Below are positions 43,481-52,616 of a stretch of 64,000 nucleotides of DNA, piece by piece (positions within the stretch are counted from its first letter, which is position 1; the number at the start of each line of letters is the position of its first letter). The DNA lies in contig CAXXYD010000002.1 in assembly GCA_963675565.2 (NCBI GenBank), positions 682,001-746,000 of the forward strand, in the 5' to 3' direction. The DNA is from JARRKU01 sp963675565. GTDB taxonomy: Bacteria > Desulfobacterota > Desulfobacteria > Desulfobacterales > Desulfosarcinaceae. The position numbers were made by a program, and so were the translations under genes. Below the pieces are notes generated by a model. The model saw only the letters and a program-made list of their open reading frames with translations. It had not been told where the DNA came from and did no database searches.

Positions 43481-43509
43481 GCGCCGCCCCGTTACGGGGC
43501 GGCGCTTTT
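43481..43509 (+). terminator. Strong GC-rich hairpin after livK
   Basis: GCGCCGCCCCG (43481-43491) pairs perfectly with CGGGGCGGCGC (43495-43505) around TTA, followed by TTTT. It is probably a partial terminator or 3'-end protector inside the operon. Confidence 0.75.
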
Positions 43510-43541
43510 AGCAAATTCTGACGGAAGCGGGCAGGCACACC

Positions 43542-44453
43542 ATGGAGTTTTTCATACAACAGCTCATCAACGGATTGACCCTGGGCGGCATCTACGCCCT
43601 TATCGCCCTGGGCTACACCATGGTGTACGGGATCATCCAGCTTATCAATTTCGCCCATGGCGAATTTTTCGCCGCAGGCGGTTATATGGGGGTCATCCTG
43701 CTCAGTTTTCTGGCCGCCCGGGGATACCTGGAAACCCACCCCTGGCTCTGCCTGGGCGGTTCCCTGCTCCTGTCAATGATCTACTGCGCCTTTCTGGCCA
43801 TGGGCGTTGAAAAGGTGGCCTACTCGCGGCTGCGCTTCTCCTCCAGGCTTTCGGCACTGGTGAGCGCCCTGGGCATGTCCATCTTTCTGTCCAATGGGCT
43901 CATGCTGACCCAGGGCGTATATGACAAAGCCTACCCGTCATCCTTTGCCCAGGGCGGATTCAGTTTCGGCATGATCACCATCAGCTACCTGCAGATCGTC
44001 ATATTTGCCGTCACCGCCGTGCTTCTGGTATTTCTCAACGTCCTGGTCTTCAAGACCCGCATCGGCAAAGCCATGCGGGCCACGGCCCAGGACAAGGTGA
44101 TGTCCTCCCTGGTGGGCATCAACAGCAGCAAGATCATCAGTTTGACCTTTGCCATCGGCGCCGCCCTGGCCGCCGCCGCCGGCATCATTATGGGGCTCTA
44201 CTACGGGTCGGTGAACTACACCATGGGATTCGTGCCAGGCATCAAAGCCTTTGCAGCCGCCGTTTTAGGGGGTATCGGCAACATCACCGGCGCCATGCTG
44301 GGGGGCTTGATTATCGGTATGGTGGAGATATTCGGCGCGGGGTACATCTCCGGGCAATACAAGGATGTCTTTGCCTTTATTATTCTGATTTCCGTACTCT
44401 ATTTCATGCCGACAGGCATTATGGGCGAAAACGTCGATGACACCCGTGTATAA
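43542..44453 (+). CDS. livH: Branched-chain-type amino acid ABC transporter permease
   Basis: An inner-membrane protein of 303 residues with eight or so helices. LTLGGIYALIALGYTMVYGII at the start, NFAHGEFFAAGGYMG, and KTRIGKAMRATAQDK with the following coupling loop are LivH features. FAAAVLGGIGNITGAMLGGL is the conserved C-terminal region. It overlaps livM by 17 bp, so both permeases are made together. Confidence 0.95.
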   Translation: MEFFIQQLINGLTLGGIYALIALGYTMVYGIIQLINFAHGEFFAAGGYMGVILLSFLAARGYLETHPWLCLGGSLLLSMIYCAFLAMGVEKVAYSRLRFSSRLSALVSALGMSIFLSNGLMLTQGVYDKAYPSSFAQGGFSFGMITISYLQIVIFAVTAVLLVFLNVLVFKTRIGKAMRATAQDKVMSSLVGINSSKIISLTFAIGAALAAAAGIIMGLYYGSVNYTMGFVPGIKAFAAAVLGGIGNITGAMLGGLIIGMVEIFGAGYISGQYKDVFAFIILISVLYFMPTGIMGENVDDTRV

Positions 44454-45660
44454 AAATTTATTCAAAAATTACGGCATCGGCCTGGTCTGGCTTCTGGGTC
44501 TGCTCTGGCCGCTGCTGGGTATCCATGCAGACGGGTCTATTACATTCAGAAACGCCTTTATGGTGTGGGGCTACGTCTTTGCGGCCTCCCTGGTTGTATT
44601 GGCAATCGTTCTCCTGCGAAAAACGGGTCTGCTCAGTTTTATCACCGCTCCCTTGAGCAAAGTCGGCGGTGCCGCCGGCCGAACCGCCAAGGCCATGCCC
44701 AACTGGGTCCTGCTATCTATGGCCCTGGTATTTGCCTTGCTTTTTCCACTGTTCACAGGACGCTACGGCCAGGATGTGGCAATCAATGTATTGGTCTATA
44801 TCTGCCTGGGATTGGGGCTGAATATCGTCGTCGGACTGGCCGGCATGCTGGACCTGGGCTATATCGCCTTCTACGGCGTGGGCGCCTACACCTACGGTCT
44901 GCTGAGCATTCACTACGACCTGTCTTTCTGGCTGGCCCTGCCGGTGGCCGGCGCAACGGCCTGTGTGGCCGGTTGCATCATCGGCTATCCCACTCTTCGT
45001 ATGCGGGGTGACTACCTGGCCATCGTCACTCTGGGCTTCGGCGAAATCGTGCGCATCATCCTGAACAACTGGATGAACCTGACCAACGGCCCCAACGGCA
45101 TTCTTGGTATTCAATCGCCGGGCATCTATCTGCCCGGTTTCGCCCATGGTTTCAGTATTGAACACCTTTACCTCAAAAAACTGCACATGATCTACTACGT
45201 CATTCTGGCCCTGGCCGTCGTCACCATCATTGCGGTGCACCGGCTCAATTTTTCACGCATCGGCAGGGCCTGGGAAGCCATCCGCGAAGACGAAACGGCC
45301 GCCGAGCTCATGGGAGTCAACACCTTCAATCTCAAACTGCTGGCCTATGGCATGGGGGCCGTTTTCGCCGGTCTGGCCGGCGCGTTCTTTGCCGCGCGCA
45401 TGCGGTTTGTCAGCCCGGAAAGCTTCACTTTTATCGAATCGGCCACTGTGCTGGCAATGGTGGTTTTAGGCGGCATGGCCTCCATACCGGGTATCATCTT
45501 GGGCGCGCTGGCCCTGATTGTTTTACCCGAAGTGTTCAGAGAATTCGAACTGTACCGCATGCTGGCGCTGGGCGGTGCCATGGTGCTGATGATGCAGTTC
45601 CGACCCGAAGGCATCATACCGGCCAAACGGATGGGAACGCGATCTGAAGAAAAGGGATAG
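44437..45660 (+). CDS. livM: Branched-chain-type amino acid ABC transporter permease
   Basis: Second permease, 407 residues. A hydrophobic N-terminal extension with three helices precedes the conserved LivM core (YICLGLGLNIVVGLAGMLDLG, quoted in part as GLNIVVGLAGMLDLGYIAFY). GRAWEAIREDETAAELMGV is the coupling loop, and VVLGGMASIPGIILGA the later conserved span. It overlaps livH and is 3 bp before livF. Confidence 0.95.
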   Translation: MTPVYKNLFKNYGIGLVWLLGLLWPLLGIHADGSITFRNAFMVWGYVFAASLVVLAIVLLRKTGLLSFITAPLSKVGGAAGRTAKAMPNWVLLSMALVFALLFPLFTGRYGQDVAINVLVYICLGLGLNIVVGLAGMLDLGYIAFYGVGAYTYGLLSIHYDLSFWLALPVAGATACVAGCIIGYPTLRMRGDYLAIVTLGFGEIVRIILNNWMNLTNGPNGILGIQSPGIYLPGFAHGFSIEHLYLKKLHMIYYVILALAVVTIIAVHRLNFSRIGRAWEAIREDETAAELMGVNTFNLKLLAYGMGAVFAGLAGAFFAARMRFVSPESFTFIESATVLAMVVLGGMASIPGIILGALALIVLPEVFREFELYRMLALGGAMVLMMQFRPEGIIPAKRMGTRSEEKG

Positions 45661-45663
45661 TCC

Positions 45664-46386
45664 ATGGCAGAACCGATCCTCGAGCTGAAAAATGTTCATA
45701 CCAGCTACGGCAACATCGATGCCCTGAAAGGCATTGCGCTTAAAGTGTTTGCCGGCGAAATCGTCACCATTATCGGTGCCAACGGTGCCGGAAAATCCAC
45801 CACGCTGATGTCCATCTGCGGCATCGTGCCGCTAAAAGCCGGAGAAATTTATTACAACGGTGAAGCCATCAACGGTAAGCCCGCCGACAAGCTGCCCGAA
45901 CGGGGACTGTGCCAGGTACCCGAAGGCCGGCGGATTTTCCCCCGGCTCACCGTTGAAGACAATCTTGAAATGGGCGCCTTTTTCCGCAAAGGCAAACAAG
46001 GTATCGCAGCGGACATGGCCCATGTCTACGACCTGTTCCCGGTACTCAAGGATCGATGCAGGCAGCTCGGCGGAACCCTGTCGGGCGGAGAACAGCAAAT
46101 GCTGGCCATCGGCCGGGCATTGATGAGCCATCCCAAGCTGCTGCTGCTCGACGAACCTTCGCTGGGGCTGGCACCGCTGATTGTACAGCGCATTTTCGAT
46201 ATCGTGCGCGACATCAATGAAAAAGAGGGCACCACCATTCTGCTTGTAGAGCAGAACGCCAACATTGCCCTGCAACTGGCCCAGCGCGGATACGTGCTCG
46301 AGACCGGAAAAATCATCATGGAAGACGACGCCGCCAAACTACTGAACAACCCTGAGATCCGTAAAGCTTATTTAGGCGAGAGCTGA
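45664..46386 (+). CDS. livF: Branched-chain-type amino acid ABC transporter ATPase
   Basis: A 240-residue ATPase, partner of LivG. Walker A is GANGAGKST, the Q-loop region is CQVPEGRRIFPRLTVEDN, the signature is LSGGEQQMLAIGRALM and Walker B is LLLLDEPSLGLAP. The H-loop is LLVEQNANIAL. It completes the transporter and precedes the GntR regulator by about 120 bp. Confidence 0.95.
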   Translation: MAEPILELKNVHTSYGNIDALKGIALKVFAGEIVTIIGANGAGKSTTLMSICGIVPLKAGEIYYNGEAINGKPADKLPERGLCQVPEGRRIFPRLTVEDNLEMGAFFRKGKQGIAADMAHVYDLFPVLKDRCRQLGGTLSGGEQQMLAIGRALMSHPKLLLLDEPSLGLAPLIVQRIFDIVRDINEKEGTTILLVEQNANIALQLAQRGYVLETGKIIMEDDAAKLLNNPEIRKAYLGES

Positions 46387-46430
46387 AACACTGAAGCGCA
46401 AAAGGCGGGCGCAATGGTGTTTTCGGCACG

Positions 46431-46450
46431 AATGGTCAAACCATTACAAT
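46431..46450 (+). promoter_or_regulatory. GntR-gene promoter region with FadR-type operator
   Basis: The palindrome AATGGTCAAACCATT (46431-46445) differs from the livG site at one central base. A TACAAT -10 box (46445-46450) abuts it, so binding would block transcription. No good -35 is seen. The gene lies 55 bp downstream. Confidence 0.7.
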
Positions 46451-46504
46451 ATTATTTCCATGACCATCTCCAGACAGACAAACACCCCGTGAATTGGAAG
46501 CATC

Positions 46505-47236
46505 ATGTCAGCACTGTTCAGACAAGCCAGGCAAAACCGAATTTTTCAGGATGTGGTCGACCAAATCCAGGATGCTATCCTCGACGGTAAAATCAGCCCC
46601 GGTGACAGATTGCCGGCGGAACGCGAACTGGGCGAAATGCTGGGGACCAGCCGCGGTACACTGCGCGAGGCCCTGCGCGTTCTGGAGCAAAAGGGGCTCA
46701 TCGAAATCCGTCTCGGGGTTGGCGGAGGCTCTGTGGTCAAGGACCCCGGCGGCGAACAGATGACCGAATCTCTGGCCATGCTGATTCGCAGCCAGAAGGT
46801 ATCGCTGCACCACCTGGCTGAATTCAGGGAGGACGTGGAAGGGACCGTCACCGGTCTGGCCGCCAAACGGGCTACGGCCGAAGATATCGAACAACTCAAG
46901 CGACTTCTGCAGGCGGCGACCGCCTGCTGGAAAGAGGGCGTGCAAAAATGGTCGGAGTTCGTCCGTGTGGACGAAAAGGTTCATATGGCACTGGCCCGCA
47001 TTGCCGGAAATCCATTATACGCTTTGGTCCTCAAAACAGTGCATGACAACATTCACATTTACTATGACCGTTTCCTGCCCAGCGGCGAAGATGAACTCAA
47101 TGAAAACCACAGGGACCTGCAGCAGATCGTCGATGCCGTGGCTGAAGGACAAGTCGAGCGGGCCGGCGAGCTCGCCCGGGACCACGTCCGGCGATTCAAC
47201 CGCTATATGGTCAACAAGAAAAGGCAGATAGGGTAA
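46505..47236 (+). CDS. GntR-family regulator, FadR/FCD subfamily
   Basis: A 243-residue repressor-like protein. The N-terminal winged helix reads ILDGKISPGDRLPAERELG and SRGTLREALRVLEQKGLIE; the C-terminal all-helical FCD domain has the metal-binding His pattern (FVRVDEKVHMALARIAGNP, NENHRDLQQIVDAV, ARDHVRRF). Such regulators bind TGGT-N3-ACCA palindromes and respond to carboxylates or amino acids. Two such sites flank the liv operon, and the PutA-like gene starts 3 bp after its stop. Proline or a breakdown product is the likely effector; this is inference. Confidence 0.9.
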   Translation: MSALFRQARQNRIFQDVVDQIQDAILDGKISPGDRLPAERELGEMLGTSRGTLREALRVLEQKGLIEIRLGVGGGSVVKDPGGEQMTESLAMLIRSQKVSLHHLAEFREDVEGTVTGLAAKRATAEDIEQLKRLLQAATACWKEGVQKWSEFVRVDEKVHMALARIAGNPLYALVLKTVHDNIHIYYDRFLPSGEDELNENHRDLQQIVDAVAEGQVERAGELARDHVRRFNRYMVNKKRQIG

Positions 47237-47239
47237 AAA

Positions 47240-50200
47240 ATGGACAAAAACCAGGAAGCGAATTTGGTCCAAGCGGCCATTAAAACGGCTGAAAAATGGC
47301 AAAACCGCGCCAATGAGCTGATTACAGCCGACGAAAAAGGCATTCAGGAGCAAATGGTGCGGTTGCTCACCCACCCTACGGATAAGGTTGTCCTGACCCG
47401 GATGATCGACCAGAGCTTTCGCTCCAGCGACAACCGGCGGGTTGCCGACCAGGTCAATGCCATCCTCAAATCCCATGGTGTGCCTGATTTCTTCTCCAAA
47501 GTGGAAAAACTGCTGGTACAGATGTTTTTGGGGCTTGGCCGCCACGTGCCGTCATTGTCCGTCCCTAAAATGATCGATAGAATGCGCCAGGACAGCAGCC
47601 GTGCCATTATCGCCGGAGAGGCCGAAGCACTTCACGCCCACCTGCGCAAACGCCGCAATGAACAGGTGCGCATGAACATCAATCACCTGGGAGAGGCCGT
47701 GCTGGGCGAAGAAGAGGCCAAAAAGCGCCTGGACACCTATCTGAAAGATATGCGCGATCCGGATATCGAAGTCATCTCCGTCAAGATTTCCACCATCTAC
47801 TCCCAAATCAGCTCGCTGGCCATGGAGCACTCCGTAAACACCCTGGTTGAACGGCTGACCACGCTGTACCGCGAAGCCAAATCCAATTTCTTTACCCGGG
47901 CCGACGGTACCCGGGTGCCCAAACTGGTCAACCTGGACATGGAAGAATATCGCGACCTGGAAATCACCTACAGCGCATTTCTGCGGGCCCTCAACCAACC
48001 CGAATTGAAGGATTATATGGGTGGCATCGTCCTGCAGGCCTATCTGCCCGATGCCTATCCCATTCAGCAGCAGCTCACCCAATGGGCCCGCGAGCGGGTG
48101 GCCGCCGGTGGCAGCCCCATCATGCTGCGCATCGTCAAAGGCGCCAACATGGAAATGGAACAACTGGAATCGGCCCTGTTCAACTGGCCTCTGGCGCCCT
48201 ACGACAACAAACTCGAAGTGGACGCCAACTACAAGCGCATGGTCCACTTCGGCATGCAGCCCGAAAACGCACGCGCCGTCCACCTGGGCATCGCATCCCA
48301 CAATTTATTTGAACTGGCGTATGCCTGCCAGCTTGCCGAAGCCAGACAGGTACGCCAGTTTTTTCATTTCGAAATGCTCGAAGGCATGGCCGATCATGTT
48401 CGGCGCGCACTCAGCGAGGCTTCCCAAGAGATGCTGCTCTATGCGCCGGTGGCCGGCCGGGACGAATTCATCAATGCCATTGCCTATCTGGTGCGGCGAC
48501 TGGATGAAAATACAGCCCCGGAGAATTTTCTGCGCTATGCCCCGCACCTGCAGGTCGACTCAAAAGAATGGGCGTTTCTCAAGGCGCAATTCAAATCCGC
48601 CTGTGCCTTTCGGGATCAGGCCGGCAGCAAACCCCACCGGGTGCAAAATCGCAGCTCGGAAGCATTCCCCCCGAAAACGGGCACCTATTTCGAGGGTGAG
48701 TTCAACAACGAGCCCGACACGGACTGGTGCCTCAAGGCCAACCGTCAGTGGGCCCATACCATTCGCAGCAAATGGCAAAAATCAGCCGGCGACGAACCCA
48801 TCCATATACCCCTGGTCATCGGCGGCAAAGAAATTACGGCGGACCGCCCGCTGCGGGACTGCAAAGACCCGTCCCAGTTGCCGGCGGCCGTCACCGTAGC
48901 CCAATTTCGCCTGGCCACAGACGACGACATCGACGCCGCCGTGGCGGTGGCCAAAGCGGACCCCGACGGTTGGCGCTCTCTTTCAATGGATCAACGGCAC
49001 CAAGCACTTGCCGGGGTCGCCATGGCTTTGCGCGCGGCCCGGGCTGATCTCATCGGCGCAGCGGCGGCCAATACCGGCAAACTCTTTTCCGAAGCGGACG
49101 TCGAAGTCTCCGAAGCTATCGATTTTGCTGAATATTATCCTTTTTCGGCCCGGCCGTTTACCGACAACCCCGCCTTGAAAACCAGCGGCAAGGGCGTTGG
49201 GGCCGTGGTTTCGCCCTGGAATTTTCCCATCGCCATTCCCTGCGGCGGAATCGTGGCCGGCCTGGCCGCCGGCAACACGGTGATCTTCAAACCGGCCAGT
49301 GACGCCGTTCTGGTGGCCTGGGAACTGTGCCAATGCTTCTGGCGCGCCGGTATCTCCAAAAACACCCTGCAATTCGTACCTTGCCCCGGCGGCAGCGCCG
49401 GCGCCAGATTGGTGGGCCATGCCGATGTGGATTTTGTGATCCTCACCGGCGGAACCGAAACGGGTATGGCCATGCTTGCACAGAAACCCGATATGCTGCT
49501 GTGCGCCGAAACCGGCGGCAAGAACGCCACGGTGGTAACGGCCATGGCCGACCGGGACCAGGCTATTAAGAATGTCGTCTATTCCGCCTTCGGCAACAGC
49601 GGGCAGAAATGCTCCGCCACTTCCCTGCTGGTTTTGGAAGACGAAGTCTACAATGACGACAATTTCAAGCGCCAGTTGGTAGACGCCGCCCAAAGTTTCA
49701 AACTGGGGTCCGCATGGGACTTTAGCAGTAAGATGGGCCCCCTGATCCGACCCCCGGCCGGTGACCTCAAAAAAGCGCTGACCGCCCTTGAGCCTGGCGA
49801 ATCATGGGCCCTGCAACCCAAGATGACACAAGACAACCCGCACATGTGGACACCGGGGATCAAATATGGCGTCAAACCCGGCAGCACGACCCATATGACC
49901 GAATTTTTCGGCCCGCTGCTGGGGGTGATGCGGGCCGACGATCTGAATCATGCCATCGAACTGGTCAATCAGACCGGCTTTGGTCTCACATCCGGCATCG
50001 AAAGCCTGGACGCCCGGGAACAGAAGCAATGGAAAAAGGCCGTCCGTGCCGGAAACCTCTACCTGAACCGCGGCACCACGGGTGCCATCACCTTGCGCCA
50101 GCCGTTCGGTGGCATGGGAAAATCCGCACTGGGTCCGGCAATCAAAGCCGGTGGCCCCAACTATGTGACCCAGTTCATGGACATCGAGGAAACTGCGCCG

Positions 50201-50845
50201 CCTCGGATCCAGGCCATTCAGGAAGAAGATGCTCTTTTGAGAATGGTGCTGGCATGGCGCCGAAAAATCATGTGGGGCCGTCTGGAGTCCCATGCCGGGG
50301 ATTTGCGCAAAACCATCCGGGCCATTAAAAGCTATCGCTACCACTGGGAGCAGGAATTCGGTGTGGAGAAAGATTTTTTTCACCTCAGGGGCCAGGACAA
50401 TATCCACCGCTACCGGCCGCTGGGAGCAGTGGGCATTCGCCTTCACGAATCCGACAGCCTGTTTGAAACCCTGGCCCGCATCGCGGCGGCCCGTATTGCC
50501 GGCAACACCGCCGTAATCAGCATTCCCGAAGGCCTGGATAACGCGGTGACCGCGTTCCTCGCACGCAATGACGCCCGTGACCTGTTGGGCAACAGCCCCA
50601 TACGCCGGCAGTCCGACGACGCTCTGATCGCATCATTCAAGGTATTGCAGCGGGTGCGCTACGCATCGCCGGAACGCGTTCCGCCGCGGGTGATAGCGGC
50701 GGCCGCAAAAAAAGGCTACTACATCGCCAGATCTCCGGTTTTAATGGAGGGGCGCCTGGAACTCATCCATTACGTTCAGAACCAGAGCGTTTGCGACAAC
50801 TACCACCGCTATGGCAATCTTGGAGAACGTTCGGAACTGTGCTGA
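47240..50845 (+). CDS. putA: Bifunctional proline dehydrogenase/P5C dehydrogenase (PutA-like), no DNA-binding domain
   Basis: A 1201-residue enzyme that oxidises proline to glutamate. The first ~460 residues form the FAD proline dehydrogenase barrel (VISVKISTIYSQISSLA, MLRIVKGANMEME, LGIASHNLFELAYA). The ALDH part has GAVVSPWNFPIAIPCGG, the Glu in CAETGGKNA and the catalytic Cys in SGQKCSATS. A C-terminal ALDH-like tail ends QNQSVCDNYHRYGNLGERS, as in long PutA proteins. The ribbon-helix-helix repressor domain of enteric PutA is missing; the GntR gene directly upstream probably takes that role. Confidence 0.93.
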   Translation: MDKNQEANLVQAAIKTAEKWQNRANELITADEKGIQEQMVRLLTHPTDKVVLTRMIDQSFRSSDNRRVADQVNAILKSHGVPDFFSKVEKLLVQMFLGLGRHVPSLSVPKMIDRMRQDSSRAIIAGEAEALHAHLRKRRNEQVRMNINHLGEAVLGEEEAKKRLDTYLKDMRDPDIEVISVKISTIYSQISSLAMEHSVNTLVERLTTLYREAKSNFFTRADGTRVPKLVNLDMEEYRDLEITYSAFLRALNQPELKDYMGGIVLQAYLPDAYPIQQQLTQWARERVAAGGSPIMLRIVKGANMEMEQLESALFNWPLAPYDNKLEVDANYKRMVHFGMQPENARAVHLGIASHNLFELAYACQLAEARQVRQFFHFEMLEGMADHVRRALSEASQEMLLYAPVAGRDEFINAIAYLVRRLDENTAPENFLRYAPHLQVDSKEWAFLKAQFKSACAFRDQAGSKPHRVQNRSSEAFPPKTGTYFEGEFNNEPDTDWCLKANRQWAHTIRSKWQKSAGDEPIHIPLVIGGKEITADRPLRDCKDPSQLPAAVTVAQFRLATDDDIDAAVAVAKADPDGWRSLSMDQRHQALAGVAMALRAARADLIGAAAANTGKLFSEADVEVSEAIDFAEYYPFSARPFTDNPALKTSGKGVGAVVSPWNFPIAIPCGGIVAGLAAGNTVIFKPASDAVLVAWELCQCFWRAGISKNTLQFVPCPGGSAGARLVGHADVDFVILTGGTETGMAMLAQKPDMLLCAETGGKNATVVTAMADRDQAIKNVVYSAFGNSGQKCSATSLLVLEDEVYNDDNFKRQLVDAAQSFKLGSAWDFSSKMGPLIRPPAGDLKKALTALEPGESWALQPKMTQDNPHMWTPGIKYGVKPGSTTHMTEFFGPLLGVMRADDLNHAIELVNQTGFGLTSGIESLDAREQKQWKKAVRAGNLYLNRGTTGAITLRQPFGGMGKSALGPAIKAGGPNYVTQFMDIEETAPPRIQAIQEEDALLRMVLAWRRKIMWGRLESHAGDLRKTIRAIKSYRYHWEQEFGVEKDFFHLRGQDNIHRYRPLGAVGIRLHESDSLFETLARIAAARIAGNTAVISIPEGLDNAVTAFLARNDARDLLGNSPIRRQSDDALIASFKVLQRVRYASPERVPPRVIAAAAKKGYYIARSPVLMEGRLELIHYVQNQSVCDNYHRYGNLGERSELC

Positions 50846-50852
50846 TTCAGTG

Positions 50853-51680
50853 TCAATCCTCGGTATGAAAGCTGCGAATGATGTAGCCGCCGGATTTTTC
50901 ATCCGGTTCCAGTTCCATGAGGCCGCGCCCGGCGGCCTCGTCGAGCAGGCGTTTAAAGGAACGAAACCCGTAGTAAGACTCGTTGAACCCCGGCCTGCGG
51001 CGCTTTAGGGTCTGTTTGACCATGGATCCCCAGATTTTCTCCTCGGACCCGCGTTCTTCAGCCAGGGCTTCCAAGGTTTCCATCACCAGGTCCAGTGCCT
51101 CCTGGATGAGCGTTTCCGCATCCTTGTCCTTCTTTATGGTCGTCTCAGTCGTTTTGGCACCCTTGGCCGGCGGTTTGCGGGCTGATTTTCTGGCCTTCTT
51201 CTTCCCGGAGACCAGGTTGTCATAGTAGATAAAATCATCGCAATTGGCCGTCAGCAAATCGGAAGTGGAATTTTTGACCCCGACACCGATGACGTTCTTG
51301 TTGTTCTCACGGAGCTTGCTCACCAGGGGGGAAAAATCCGAGTCGCCGCTAACGATCACAAAAGTATCCACATGGGATTTGGTGTAGCAAAGGTCCAAGG
51401 CATCCACCACCATTCGGATATCAGCGGAATTTTTTCCCGACTGGCGCACATGGGGAATTTCGATGAGTTCGAAAGCCGCTTCGTGCATGGCCGCCTTGAA
51501 CTCTTTGTACCGCTCCCAGTCACAATAGGCCTTCTTGACAACGATGCTGCCTTTGAGCAGCAGGCGTTCGAGGACCTTGCTGATATCGAATTGGGCGTAA
51601 CGTGAATCCCGCACGCCAAGTGCAATATTTTCAAAATCGCAGAATACCGCCAGATTTGCAGTTTCGGGTGATTTACTCAT
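50853..51680 (-). CDS. NYN-domain ribonuclease-like protein with OST-HTH/LOTUS domain
   Basis: A 275-residue protein of the LabA/DUF88 group. The PIN-like NYN domain (residues 1-150) has acidic residues in VFCDFENIALG, DIRMVVDALDL and VIVSGDSDFSPLV, consistent with a metal-dependent nuclease site. A Lys-rich linker (KKKARKSARKPPAKGAKT) leads to a C-terminal OST-HTH/LOTUS-like domain (WGSMVKQTLKRRRPGFNES, YGFRSFKRLLDEA), which binds RNA or protein. It is convergent with putA, with 7 bp between stops. RNA processing is likely; targets are unknown. Confidence 0.85.
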   Translation of the reverse strand: MSKSPETANLAVFCDFENIALGVRDSRYAQFDISKVLERLLLKGSIVVKKAYCDWERYKEFKAAMHEAAFELIEIPHVRQSGKNSADIRMVVDALDLCYTKSHVDTFVIVSGDSDFSPLVSKLRENNKNVIGVGVKNSTSDLLTANCDDFIYYDNLVSGKKKARKSARKPPAKGAKTTETTIKKDKDAETLIQEALDLVMETLEALAEERGSEEKIWGSMVKQTLKRRRPGFNESYYGFRSFKRLLDEAAGRGLMELEPDEKSGGYIIRSFHTED

Positions 51681-51922
51681 ATTGTCCCTTCCTGTTATGT
51701 CCGCATAAAAATTTTTTATCGAATTTAATCATAGTCTGAATCGACAAAAAAAGAAATGGTGTCTTATGAATATTGACCCACGATAACCTTTCTGCCATAG
51801 TCAGGCGCAAAAACGCGACGCGCCGTTCTTTCATCTGCAGCAAGCGCCTTCAGCGTCCGGCAATGCAGGCCGCTGCTCACTTCATCTTTATGGCGCATAT
51901 CGGCAGAAAGGTGACCAAGCAA

Positions 51923-52600
51923 ATGGCCCGGCCCTGGCAAACCATTGAAAGTATTTCTACCCAAGAAGGCCTGCTCGAGCTGCGAAGACGTGGAGAAAAT
52001 GATTTTCTCATTACCGTGGACGGCGGCGTGCTGATGAACAGCATGGCCCATCGCTCCGAGGCGGCATTGGGCCAGCTGGCCTGCGGCCACCTCCAAAACG
52101 TGCCCCAGGCCCGGGTTCTTGTCGGGGGGCTGGGCATGGGCTTCACCCTCAAGGCCGCACTCGACATCTTGCCCATAACGGCCAGGGTGGTGGTCGCCGA
52201 ATTGAATCCAGTGGTGGAGAAATGGTGCCGGGGCCCTTTGGCGGCCCTTACGGACAGCGCCACGGAAGACCCGCGGGTCGAAGTGGAAATCAGCGATGTG
52301 GCGCGCGTCATCCACCGCCACGCGCATGCCGACGCACAAGAAAAATTTGACGCCATCATCCTTGACCTATATACCGGTCCCTATCTGCGCAGCCACAAAC
52401 GCGACGACCCCCTCTACGGAAGCACCGCCATCGCAACCACCCGGGCGGCCCTCAGACCCAACGGCATCTTTGCGGTGTGGGGTGAAGACTACGACGCCGG
52501 ATTCGCCAAACGCCTGGCAAAGGCCGGATTTGCCTCCACCCATCAGCGCTCGGGACGGGGCGGCCCCCGTCATGTGGTTTACCTGGGACGCAAGGGGTAA
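51923..52600 (+). CDS. Spermidine-synthase-like methyltransferase-fold protein
   Basis: About 225 residues from the ATG at 51923, which has AAAGGTGA upstream. The Rossmann part has VLVGGLGMGFTLKAAL, ARVVVAELNPVVEKW and FDAIILDLYTGPYL, as in spermidine synthase relatives. The usual polyamine N-domain is short or missing, so a true spermidine synthase activity is doubtful. In-frame ATGs at 51773 and 51890 would add residues of poor quality. It is probably in one operon with the DUF99 and PEP-synthase-like genes that follow closely. Confidence 0.75.
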   Translation: MARPWQTIESISTQEGLLELRRRGENDFLITVDGGVLMNSMAHRSEAALGQLACGHLQNVPQARVLVGGLGMGFTLKAALDILPITARVVVAELNPVVEKWCRGPLAALTDSATEDPRVEVEISDVARVIHRHAHADAQEKFDAIILDLYTGPYLRSHKRDDPLYGSTAIATTRAALRPNGIFAVWGEDYDAGFAKRLAKAGFASTHQRSGRGGPRHVVYLGRKG

Positions 52601-52616
52601 GGGACAAAGGTGCGCC

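Noticed and set aside
42366..43739. 457-codon minus-strand open frame
   Set aside because: It is antisense to livK and livH and lacks a ribosome site and family motifs.
51773..51922. N-terminal extension of the spermidine-synthase-like protein
   Set aside because: The residues are Arg-rich and non-conserved in style, while the ATG at 51923 has a better ribosome site.
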